Assembly: GCF_036373705.1 (NCBI RefSeq)
Contig: NW_027102659.1
Span: 248,001 to 312,000, forward strand
DNA length: 64,000 nt
Direction: 5' to 3'
From: Amia ocellicauda
Lineage: Eukaryota > Chordata > Actinopteri > Amiiformes > Amiidae
Below the pieces are notes generated by a model that was not told the origin of the DNA, searched no databases, and saw nothing but the letters and a program-made list of their open reading frames with translations. Positions 39,519 through 49,506 of this stretch are shown in pieces. A program made the position numbers and the translations under genes. Position 1 is the first letter of the stretch, and every line of letters starts with the position of its first letter.

Positions 39519-40571
39519 TTATAAGGATTGAATATCGCAAACCTGTTGTTCCGGGACCCAACTATTGAACTTTTCAGGCCATCCAAGCCATTTCATCAAC
39601 ACATATTTTTTCCGGTTCTGGGTTTTTTCAGCTAATATCTTTTCAACTCTGTATACACTGTCTTTACCCACAATAATTTTTTGTAACTCGGCTTCGTAAA
39701 ACGTTCCTTCTATATTCTCCCCGTCATAGTCTTTTAACCGGTACACGGGGGGGTCTCTAGCCAACTGTTTGGTAACTGTAAAAGTACTCCTTAGCTTTGA
39801 AACGCGAACCACATCACAGATGTTGAACTTATAAGTAGTTTTTCCCTTCTTAATAAATGGTCCGTATAATTTTTTATAGACCTTAAAAGAATTACTTTGA
39901 TCCACATCTATAGGCTTCATTTTAATACTGGTGTGATACCCTTGGTTGTAAGTATCGATAAAATCCTGAACTTTATCAAAATACTTGAACGTGTTGACCG
40001 CTGTAAAATATCTCCACATTTTGGTCTTTATGGTGCGGTTAAACCTCTCCACTACCGATGCCTTAAGCTCATTACCGGTGGTGAAATGATGTATTTTGTG
40101 TCTCTTCAGTAGATTCTGAAATTCTCTGTTGAGAAACTCTTTTCCTTTATCAGTCTGCAGTTTTTTAGGACATCGACCCTGGGACAATATATCCTCAAAG
40201 GCCCTTGTCACCGCCCGACCTGTTTTATTATGTAGAATGCGAGCCCAGGCATATTTTGATAACACATCGATACACATCAACATAAATTTGTGACCATTGT
40301 TATGTTTTGATAAATTTGACATATCGACTAGATCCATTTGCCATTGTGAGTCTATGTCAGTTGCATATACGCGGTTTCTTTTAAAGTTAATCCTGAGAGG
40401 TTTATGTAAGGTATAGGCGTCTTGTTCCCGTAACCATTCTGAAACAACCACATCATTAACCTTCACTCCGGCCTCAGCGAGTCCTCTTTGAAAACCCTTC
40501 TTACCCGCCAAACCCCCAATCTTGGCTGGGTTGTAGTATAGTTCCTGCATTTGGGGAGCTTGCCGAGTCAT
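39519..40571 (-). CDS. Retrovirus-like integrase with chromodomain
   Basis: Intact 350 residues from ATG at 40571, identical in translation to element 2. The D, D, E triad and the chromodomain are present, with the same 13-codon in-frame deletion between them. Confidence 0.93.
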   Translation of the reverse strand: MTRQAPQMQELYYNPAKIGGLAGKKGFQRGLAEAGVKVNDVVVSEWLREQDAYTLHKPLRINFKRNRVYATDIDSQWQMDLVDMSNLSKHNNGHKFMLMCIDVLSKYAWARILHNKTGRAVTRAFEDILSQGRCPKKLQTDKGKEFLNREFQNLLKRHKIHHFTTGNELKASVVERFNRTIKTKMWRYFTAVNTFKYFDKVQDFIDTYNQGYHTSIKMKPIDVDQSNSFKVYKKLYGPFIKKGKTTYKFNICDVVRVSKLRSTFTVTKQLARDPPVYRLKDYDGENIEGTFYEAELQKIIVGKDSVYRVEKILAEKTQNRKKYVLMKWLGWPEKFNSWVPEQQVCDIQSL

Positions 40572-40743
40572 TCTGTCAAATAACCACACAGACCCACACT
40601 ATGCGCAAAGTTTTTATACAAGGTTTTTTATTCAACTTCAGGAGAGCAGATACCCCTTTTTAGACATTTGAGAAAAGTATAACATACACAACAATTTTTT
40701 CTACGGTCCAGACAAAAAGAAATCAGATGATTGGTTACTTGAT

Positions 40744-41262
40744 CTATATCAACAAATATACCTGTTTCTTTATCTTGTAGGCACACACCTCAGTTACATA
40801 TGTAAATAAAACAACAATATGACCTATTTTAAAAGTAAACAGAGGTGTATTAAACATGCTCAGTAAAAGGTCATACAGATGTTGATGAAATGGCCTAATA
40901 TCATTCTTGGCCCCCTTGAGCGCTTCATCCCAGTGTTCGTACCCCCCGGTCTTTGTTACAGCAGCCATTAACTTTTCCAGGTTTGAAAGTTGATCCTCAT
41001 CGATGGTTAAATCTGTAGAGAAAAGGCTCGCGTTGGCTACTTTTCTGTCAAGCACATGGTGTAATAGCGCTCTCAGGTTAGCTGCAGAGTGTTGATGACA
41101 GAACCAGTTGCAGAAGCAGTCCAGGGTCTGAGGTCTTGGAGAGTAACTGCAGTCAAAGGGTTCCAGAGTGTATACAAAATCTGGGGAATAGAACCAGGGG
41201 TGATCCCGGGTTTGAAGAGGCCTGTAGAGCCTGTCGACGTCCGCAGCTTTCAGGTAAGACAT
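40744..41262 (-). CDS. Deletion fusion of accessory genes B and A
   Basis: This 172-residue version has the full gene A C-terminus (...YKIKKQVYLLI) that element 2 lost to a stop. It has the same fusion point as element 2, so the deletion predates their separation. The promoter with TGACGTA and GATAAAAGG is kept upstream (about 41283-41330). Confidence 0.8.
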   Translation of the reverse strand: MSYLKAADVDRLYRPLQTRDHPWFYSPDFVYTLEPFDCSYSPRPQTLDCFCNWFCHQHSAANLRALLHHVLDRKVANASLFSTDLTIDEDQLSNLEKLMAAVTKTGGYEHWDEALKGAKNDIRPFHQHLYDLLLSMFNTPLFTFKIGHIVVLFTYVTEVCAYKIKKQVYLLI

Positions 41263-41340
41263 TCTCTTTAATTTTCAACCATGATTGAATTGTTGCGCCT
41301 TTTATCCTATCTCTTCACTACGTCACGACACACCGCCCTC

Positions 41341-42051
41341 TTAGAAGAGAGTAGCCCCTGAGCCGTCAGACCCCCCTCCAAAACCCCACACGTCGTCTGT
41401 TTTATCATCGTCGTCGTCATTCAAGGGGGATATATAATCCATAATCCAGCATATTCTCCTTCTAACCAAATCCAGTTGCGAACATTTGGTCAAGATGTCA
41501 AAACCATCATTTATACAGTTTATGACCTCTTTCAAGAACGGCCAGTCCACGGCGTTAAACATAATTTCAGTAACCTGTTTTTCTGGATCCTCCACACCCC
41601 CTTCAATAGGGTTTGTAATCAGGGTACTGCTAAACAAAACCTTACGATCTGTAGTTAGAGATAGACTCTTCACCACTCTACCGTAGTTCTGCAAGCTTTC
41701 CCATTCACACCTTTCAAAACCCTGAGTCGGAGACTCCATTTCGCATTCTCTTGGACCCTCTTGCAAGCCTTCTAGAGTCTTATCCACAAGCCCCAGATCT
41801 CTCCAGGCCATCACCTTCAACCAGTCCTCATAAGAGTATTCAATTACCGTCTCAAAAGGTTCCAACGTACCCTCCTTCTCTCCCAAAGCAAAAAGCTCCA
41901 CTCCAACATAGCTGGGATCCCTTTTAAAGCGGTAACCCCGTCGAGCCCCCCAGAACAACACCCAGGAGCATTCAATCTTCAAATTGGTGAGTACAGGAAC
42001 CCTTGCCCGGGATTGTTTCTTGCGGGGTTTCATGTTGATGTCGCTGGACAT
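41341..42051 (-). CDS. Accessory gene C, unknown function
   Basis: Intact 236 residues, identical in translation to element 2. The TATA-like box is about 42118-42128. It lies beside the right TIR. Confidence 0.6.
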   Translation of the reverse strand: MSSDINMKPRKKQSRARVPVLTNLKIECSWVLFWGARRGYRFKRDPSYVGVELFALGEKEGTLEPFETVIEYSYEDWLKVMAWRDLGLVDKTLEGLQEGPRECEMESPTQGFERCEWESLQNYGRVVKSLSLTTDRKVLFSSTLITNPIEGGVEDPEKQVTEIMFNAVDWPFLKEVINCINDGFDILTKCSQLDLVRRRICWIMDYISPLNDDDDDKTDDVWGFGGGSDGSGATLF

Positions 42052-42169
42052 GTTGAAGAAGCGGGATGTTTCTGATGCTGAGAATTAAAGAGGTATTGCC
42101 TAAAAGCAGCGCGGGTTCTTAAATAGAGAGGAGAGTTTCGGGGCGTTGCCTTCAGAGGGGTGGGGGTAT

Positions 42170-42354
42170 TTATGGGTGGCCTTGATGTTCAGGGTTTTAT
42201 GGGTGTACACTTTCTGACGGATATGACGTAGGAATAATTAAGGAAATAACTCTACCTAAAATCACGCCCCCCAATTATGACGTAGGAATATTAATAAGCT
42301 TAGGGCATACGTCATAACAAAATAGGCCGCGCCCAAAAAACCCTACTATCTACT
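42170..42354 (-). repeat. Right terminal inverted repeat, element 3
   Basis: It mirrors 26835-27019 and is followed by CTTATG at 42355-42360. Confidence 0.93.
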
Positions 42355-42670
42355 CTTATGTAGTTGAAGGCGCAGTATAGCTCTGATAGTCTGGTGGTGA
42401 CGGAAGACCACCAGCCGTTTGAACAAGCCATTCAGCATCACCTTGTTGGGCTAAGTGCAGGCACTGTCAGAGCGCAGGGCGTCCTGCCTTTGAAAGAGTT
42501 TCCGAAGTGTCCTGATGTGCCCTTTAGCAATGCCAAACAGGTCTGTGAAAATGGCATCCTTTCGCGGCACTTCAGACGCCATCTCACAGTCTAGCCGACC
42601 TGAAATGCCTGAGCCCGTTTTACCAGCAGGCTTCAACGGTAACCGTTTGAAGCAAGACATGGCGGTGTCA

Positions 42671-42743
42671 GTTTCCGTAGTGTAGCGGTTATCACGTTCG
42701 CCTAACACGCGAAAGGTCCCCGGTTCGAAACCGGGCGGAAACA
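42671..42743 (+). tRNA. tRNA-Val(AAC)
   Basis: Same sequence as 24318-24390; full cloverleaf and intact A and B boxes. Confidence 0.93.
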
Positions 42744-43309
42744 GCCTGCTGTGGGCCGGCCCTTTTCGTCCTGTTTGCCCTCGTGGTTCCCCGGAGGCGG
42801 TGGGTAGCTTTTCTTCATTGGAGTGCCCGAAATCGGTGCTCTCAGAGCGTCCGTCCGTCGACAGGTTGAAATTGTAAACGCTGGTGTAGCCACTTTTAAT
42901 TAAAATCTGATGATGATGATGATGATGATGTTGTTGTTGTTGTTCTTGTTGTCATCGTGATCGCCGTCATTATTATTGTTAAAGTAAAGCAGTAGTTAGA
43001 TTTGTTGCTACCGTAAGGTGTAGAAGGCACAATAGCTCTGTGATTGTCTGATGGTGGCACAAGACGAGCAGCAGCTGTTTGAACAAGCCATTGAGCATCA
43101 CCTTGTTGGGGTAAGTGTAAGTCTTGTCATAGCTCAGGGCATTCTTCCTTTAAAAGAGTTTCCAAAGTGTCCTGATGTGCCCTTGAGCAATGCAATATAG
43201 GTCAGTGAAAATAGAAACCTTTATCTCACAGGCAGGCCCACGGGAAACGCCTGTGCGCGTTTTACCAGCCTGCTTCGATGGGAGCCAATCGAAACCCCAG
43301 GACAGGTTG

Positions 43310-43382
43310 GTTTCTGTAGTGTAGTGGCTATCATGTTCGCCTCACACGCGAAAAGTCCCCGGTTCGAAACTTGGCGGAAACA
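43310..43382 (+). pseudogene. tRNA-Val(CAC)-like, degenerate
   Basis: Copy of 24957-25029 with one difference in the T-stem (CCCGG against CCTGG). The opposite strand CTTGG still mismatches. Confidence 0.75.
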
Positions 43383-43584
43383 ACCCGCGGTGCACGCGTG
43401 CCAGTGCCGTGTTACCCGTCCTCATCTCTCTGCCCCATGGCCGGCCGTCGTTTTCTCTTCCTCGGAGTGGCAAGAAATCCTGACCTTGAGAACAAATGAT
43501 CGCAGAAGGGTAGCTTTGCGAGGCGCTGGAACTGACACTTTTAAAATCGATACATGTCGTTGCTGTTGCAATACGACCGTAGCA

Positions 43585-43640
43585 GGATCGGTGACATTGC
43601 TGTTACTCTTATGTAGTTGAAGGCACAAAATAGCTCTGAT
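43585..43640. other. Empty insertion site, second copy
   Basis: CTTATG at 43608-43613 joins the left-flank and right-flank sequences without an element, exactly as at 25255-25260. Confidence 0.92.
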
Positions 43641-44271
43641 AGTCTGGTGGTGACGGAAGACCACCAGCCGTTTGAACAAGCCATTCAGCATCACCTTGTT
43701 GGGCTAAGTGCAGGCACTGTCTGATCGCAGGGCGTCCTGCCTTTGAAAGAGTTTCCGAAGTATCCCGAAATCGGTGCACTCAGAGCGTCCGTCCGTCGAC
43801 AGGTTGAAATTGTAAACGCTGGTGTAGCCACTTTTAATTAAAATCTGATGATGATGATGATGATGTTGTTGTTGTTCTTGTTGATGTTGTTGTTGTTGTT
43901 GTTGTTCTTGTTGTCGTCGTAGTCGCCGTCATTATTAATGTTAAAGTAAAGCAGTAGTTAGATTTGTTGCTACCGTAAGGTGCAGAAGGCACAATAGCTC
44001 TGTGATTGTCTGATGGTGGCACAAGACGAGCAGCAGCTGTTTGAACAAGCCATTGAGCATCACCTTGTTGGGGTAAGTGTAAGTCTTGTCATTGCTCAGG
44101 GCGTTCTTCCTTTGAAAGAGTTTCCAAAGTGTCCTGATGTGCCCTTGAGCAATGCAAAATAGGTCAGTGAAAATAGAAACCTTTATCTCACAGGCTGGCC
44201 CACGGGAAACGCCTGTGTGCATTTTACCAGCCGGCTTCGATAGGAGTTATTCGAAACACCAGGACGGGTTG

Positions 44272-44344
44272 GTTTCCGTAGTGTAGTGGCTATCACGTTC
44301 GCCTAACGCACGAAAGGTCCCCGGTTTGAAACCGGGCGGAAAGA
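44272..44344 (+). pseudogene. tRNA-Val(AAC)-like, degenerate
   Basis: Same lesions as 25916-25988 (G-G first pair, broken anticodon-stem pair, altered B box). Confidence 0.8.
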
Positions 44345-44904
44345 GCCTGCTGTGGGCCGGCCCTTTTCGTCCTGCTTGCCCTCGTGGTTCCCCGGAGGTG
44401 GTAGGTGGCTTTCCTTCATTGGAGTTCCCGAAATTGTTGGACTCAGAGCGTCCGTCCGTCGACAGGTTGAAATTGTAAACGCTGGTGTAGCCACTTTTAA
44501 TTAAAATCTGATGATGATGTTATTGTTGTTGTTGTTGTTGTTGTTGTTCTTGTTTTTCTTTTTGTCGTCGTGGTCGCCGTCATTATTATTGTTAAAGTAA
44601 AGCTACCGTAAGGTGTAGAAGGCACAATAGCTCTGTGATTGTCTGATGGTGGCACAAGACGAGCAGCAGCTGTTTGAACAAGCCATTGAGCATCACCTTG
44701 TTGGGGTAAGTGTAAGTCTTGTCATAGCTCAGGGCTTTCTTCCTTTGAAAGAGTTTCCAAAGTGTCCTGATGTGTCCTTGAGCAATGCAAAATAGGTCAG
44801 TGAAAATAGAAACCTTTATCTCACAGGCTGGCCCACGGGAAACGCCTGTGCGCGTTTTACCAGCCGGCTTCGATGGGAGCCATTCGAAACACCAGGACAG
44901 GTCG

Positions 44905-44977
44905 GTTTCCGTAGTGTAGTGGCTATCACGTTCGCCTCACACGCGAAAGGTCCCTGGTTCGAAACCGGGCGGAAACA
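44905..44977 (+). tRNA. tRNA-Val(CAC)
   Basis: Same as 26549-26621; well-formed. It ends about 210 bases before the left TIR of element 4. Confidence 0.88.
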
Positions 44978-45190
44978 ACCCGCGGTGCACGCGTGCTAGT
45001 GCTGTGTTATCTGTCCCTGTAACGCGGCCGGCCATCCCTCGGAGTGTCAAGAAATCCTGACCTTGAGAACAAACAATCACAGAAGGGTAGCTTTGCGAGG
45101 CGCTGGAACTGACAGTTTTAAAATCGATACATGTTGTTGCTGTTACAATACGACCGTAGCAGGATCGGCGACATTGCTGTTACTCTTATG

Positions 45191-45375
45191 AGTAGATAGT
45201 AGGGTTTTATGGGCGCGGCCTATTTTGTTATGACGTATGCCCTAAGCTTATTAATATTCCTACGTCATAATTGGGAGGCGTGATTTTAGGTAGAGTTATT
45301 TCCTTAATTATTCCTACGTCATATCCGTCAGAAAGTGTACACCCATAAAACCCTGAACAACAAGGCCGCCCATAA
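45191..45375 (+). repeat. Left terminal inverted repeat, element 4
   Basis: Same as 26835-27019, with all three CRE-like heptamers. Its partner on the right is missing. Confidence 0.92.
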
Positions 45376-46490
45376 CCTGTTGTTCTTGTTTTTCTTGTTG
45401 GTCAACTGTAGAGTGTGAATGGGTCGGCTCTTCCTGTAGTGTTTGGGGGTCTTTTTTAAATATACATGTAATGGTTTAGTAAATCTAAACCGTTATAAGA
45501 TCAACAAGTTCTGTTGTCTGTAATGGTCCCAGGTCTTAACAATGCCAGTTTTGAATAGTGCGTTTATCATATTCACACTGTCTCTGTCTGTCTCTCTCTC
45601 TCTCTCGCCCAATCATTTTATAAGATCAACAAGTTCTGTTGTGTGTTATGATCCCAGGTCCTAACAATGCCTGTTTTGCATAGGGTACTTATGTTATCCA
45701 CACTGTATCTGGCTCTGTCTCTCCCCTCAAATTTAATTAAAAATAAAATTAAAAAAGAGGGTGTGTGTGTGGGTGTTTGTGTGTATAGGTTAATTGTTTT
45801 TGTAAAAAAAAAAAAAAAAAGCTGTGGTTATATTTTATCTCTCACATAATGTGTTCAGTCGTTTTACTTAAATACATTCTAGGGTCTTAAAGCTCATAAG
45901 AGTTAGACTTAAGATAAGGATATGCTTTTAAGGTATTTTAGCAGTCTCAATCCCTGATGATAAGGAATCGTTTAAAAAATAAAAACAACTGATCACTCAA
46001 TGCTAAATAGATCACAACACTCAAGGCTAAATCACTCACACCATGGGTGGCGGGGGTGGGCTCAGACAACAGTACGTATGGCATGTGGTATCAAAACATT
46101 CAGAATACTTTTAACCTATATAATTTATAAGCTTTGTAAAATAAACCCAAATATCTCTTTTGCGGGGATAAACGCTGTTCTGAGTAGTTTGTGACTTGTT
46201 TAATACCAAACAAAGCATCGCTATTAAAAAAAAAAAAAAAATCACTGTAAAAGCGCTAGTTATTTTAGATCTTTATAGTTAGTTTCTTGGCTCAGGTTGT
46301 TTTTTAGCGCTTATAAAGGCCTGCAATATTCTTAGTGGTTTGTTGACTATAGGTCTTGATGCACAAAGGCCAGACCAGAACAATGCCTTACAAGCAGATC
46401 CGGCATGTGGCCATCAGTATAAGTATGAAGGTCTGGTCTTCAGCTCGACAGACTCATACTGACCTTTCGATTTAAGACTAAAGATCAACA
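45376..46490. repeat. Left non-coding control region, element 4
   Basis: Same content and order as 27020-28134 (hairpin, direct repeats, CT/GT/A tracts, TATA-like boxes), also lacking the 160-bp block. No gene is seen. Confidence 0.7.
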
Positions 46491-48525
46491 ATGTCCGGAA
46501 ACAACATCAGCGACTTCGATTTAAACGAGTTTTTAGGCAAGTCTTCAGATTCTTTTCATTGACTCAGAGCGTGTTGTGTGCATGTATTGTAAATAAGGCT
46601 ATAACATCTGTTTTAAGTTTTGTAAAATTATTTTTCAGCCAGTCAACAGGAGTTAATTCCAAACGCTGAGGAGATCATCTGGAACAACGACGGTAAGATT
46701 TTTGTGTTTGCGCTCATGGGTTCTTATGTATGGGTGTGTGTGGTTTTGAAGCGGCTCATTAGAGTTATGAAAACGTTTTAATATATATTAATGCCGGTCT
46801 CTTTAATTACACAGAAACTATCGAAAGGCCTGTGATTAATGTCTCAACCAAGAGAAGTGGTTGTCCCTAGACAGGCTGTCTGCCGACCGGGTAAGAACTA
46901 AACCCCTGTTTGTTTGTATAACGTTTCTGTAAGATGTTTGAGTCCAGTTTTGTTAATTTTAAAAAAATTATCCTGTCTAACAGTATTAAGAAACGTGGTT
47001 CGAGACAACGAAAGGCCTTCCACATCGAGGGCTTGTTTCGTTTTACCTTCGAGAACCGTAACCTTTCAAGAATCTGAAAGGCCGTCAGCCCCGGTATCTG
47101 ATAGCTGTGAGTATATGTCTGCAGCCTGTAAGAGGTTAAAGCTTTTTATAAAGCGGTGTGGTTAAAGGTTAAACATGTCTCTTACCTTCACAGCGGTGCA
47201 AAAAGCTAAACCAGCCGAAAAACATAAGAAACGATTATTCTGTGGAGGTAAGTAAGATCTTTCAAACTTTAATGTTTTTAAAAGGGCTTTGTTTGCCCGT
47301 TGAGGGCTAATATTTAAGCGATGGGTGACCGTTTCCTGTAGGGCGGGGGGTTCTGGGAAAGATCTTTAGAAGTCCGGACAGATCTAGGCTTGTTTCTGGG
47401 GAACGTGTTTAGAAATGACCGATTGCCGTACCGTCTGGTTAGGAAGTAAAGCCGTCCGAAAGGGTTTAGTAAGTTGTTTGGCTTATCTCCCGCTATTATA
47501 CTTCTGTTTTAAAGTGGTTGTAGGAAAAGGCTTGAAGGTGTTCATTGTATTTAATATTTAAACAGATCGTGAAAACGTTTGTGAAACAGGAAGTCCCGGG
47601 ATCAGGAAGCGTTTACACTTGGAAGGTTCGTTTAAAAATGAAATGTTGTTGTGTGTGTGTGTGTTTTATTAACAATATTACAGTTTTTAAAGAAACATTT
47701 AAGAAACAGTTTATTTACAGCGGCTTCTCTGTTTTACATTTATTATCAAGTCCTAATAAATATATTGTCTGTAAATAATAAGGCGTTGTAGTGAATGTCT
47801 AAGGCTATTTTCAAAGGTCTAAAAAAGCTAAAGGTTTTGAATGTGCTGGACATGTTGTTTTAAGTTTGATTTCTGTCTCCGTTTAAAGATGTAAATGTAA
47901 TGTATATTTTTATTCTTCCCAAGACTCTTGGGATAGTCATTCTGTGGATGAGCTATTGAGGACAATTACCCCGTCTAAGTGGGATCAAACATCTTCCCCG
48001 GTGAGATCACCGAGAGGATCCCCCACGGTGGTCTTGGAGACCCCCCAACATCTACTCAGGCCACAGCCTTCTGGGGGTAATTCAACACCCCAGATTCAGC
48101 CCGCCGCATTGTCGGGCGGAACAAATACAGGCATCCAACAACCTCAGGGGTCGCCGTCAGTCAGGGCTGACACACCACCCAACGACGGCCTGGTTTCAAC
48201 ATCGTCCCCCCAGACCCGTTTCTTGGCTACAGAAACGCGGAACAGTACCCCGCACTTGGCCAGGGTGTTACCGCAAAGGCCTTCTTGGTCTCCGTCCATG
48301 AGTATACGCTCGCTCCCTGCCTCCTTCGACCGAGATTTACCGGAGCGACCATCCTTTGAAGCTGAGCCAGGCCACCAGCCCCCGGAGCTACTTCCTGAAG
48401 GTCGGCATGAGTTGCTACATACTTAGTTACAAAATCAAAGACTTGTGTTAGTGGGGCAAAACCTGGTGATAGAGAGCCAAAACACCCTTATTAATACCCT
48501 TACTAACGAATTGTACCGTATTTAA
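46491..48525 (+). pseudogene. Seven-exon early gene, copy 4
   Basis: Exon 1 is full length (46 bases). Exon 3 has the 8-base deletion shared with element 3. Exon 5 is open, unlike element 3. The last exon has a TAG at 48424-48426 near its 3' end. Splice sites are as in element 2. Confidence 0.7.
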
Positions 48526-48687
48526 TGTATTAATAGACACAAAACGCCTTACTATTGTGGGTTGTTGGAAAAATAAAAAATAAATTAAAAAATGTCCTGA
48601 CTTGGTAAAAGAACTCACAAACTAAAGGATTATGAACATGCTAGGGCCCCAAAAAGACCTTCCCGAGAGAACATCCCCGGCCCTGTT

Positions 48688-49506
48688 GTGAACTCCTCTG
48701 ATGTCCCAATGAACCTGGAACTATTACAAATGATAAATAATTTAAATAACCCCCAATTACCACCGATAGAATGTGAATTAACAGACTTACCGGTGAACCC
48801 CGACCTGTTACAGATGGTCAATGATCTAAATAACCACCTCCCACCGGTAGCGCTTATAGAGGTTCACCCCCTAGTTCACCCCGATTTGTTTGAAATGGTG
48901 GAGGCTTTGGAGGAGCTACCCCGACCAAATTCTGCCCCTATTATAAATTATTTGAGACAATTAGAACACAGGATGGCGGCAGAAGCAGCCATCACTATAG
49001 AGGAGGGTCTTGACATTAACCGGTTGGATATCTTTGAAGGACTTTTACAGGCTTTAAATGAGCCTCCTCAAAAAGGGGGTTTTGTAGATGTCAGCAGTGG
49101 GGGTGTTCGGAATGTGGAGGGTTCTGAGACTGATAAGGCTGTGGAGGACATGCTCTGTGAGAATGTAGGGGGTGAAGGCTTTGTTCAAAATGATGATGTG
49201 TCCAAGAGTACCAGTGATCCCGTGATTATAGATAGACCGGCCTATAACAATTTTGAAATGATTCAGCGTTTTAATTTTGCAGAACTTTTAAATTGTGACA
49301 ATTATGCAGAAATATTTGTCAACATACACGAGGCCTTGCAGAAAATGCTTGAACAGGTTGCTGAAAGGGTCAGACCTCGAGATGTTGTACAGTTAGAACT
49401 CAGAGGGGATGATTTGTTTAGCAACCTATCTGTAATGCTGAGTGGAGATAATTTAGATGTCTGGCTAAAATCGAAGCGTTATTGCAAAGTAACGCAGCCA
49501 TCTTAG
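48688..49506 (+). CDS. Acidic repeat-containing ORF upstream of polB, copy 4
   Basis: Open, nearly the same as element 3. The upstream ATG (48592) is again followed at codon 3 by TGA (48598-48600). Overlaps the polB frame by 25 bases. Confidence 0.6.
   Translation: MNSSDVPMNLELLQMINNLNNPQLPPIECELTDLPVNPDLLQMVNDLNNHLPPVALIEVHPLVHPDLFEMVEALEELPRPNSAPIINYLRQLEHRMAAEAAITIEEGLDINRLDIFEGLLQALNEPPQKGGFVDVSSGGVRNVEGSETDKAVEDMLCENVGGEGFVQNDDVSKSTSDPVIIDRPAYNNFEMIQRFNFAELLNCDNYAEIFVNIHEALQKMLEQVAERVRPRDVVQLELRGDDLFSNLSVMLSGDNLDVWLKSKRYCKVTQPS

Larger units (their letters stand above)
26835..42354. mobile_element. Maverick/Polinton element 3, complete end to end
   Basis: It has TIRs of 185 bp and CTTATG at 26829-26834 and 42355-42360. 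Gene order matches element 2. The left part groups with element 4 and the right part with element 2 by shared indels. Open in this copy: ATPase, both small ORFs, protease, integrase, B/A fusion and gene C. Broken: early gene, polB (a single TAA within its frame), major capsid, pX and penton. Confidence 0.95.
42355..45190. repeat. Host tRNA-Val cluster spacer between elements 3 and 4
   Basis: Near-identical copy of 24002-26834 at +18,353, with the same subunit order and the same deleted tRNA in the third subunit. Microsatellites lie at about 42908-42950, 43848-43915 and 44508-44560. No protein gene is seen. Confidence 0.9.
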
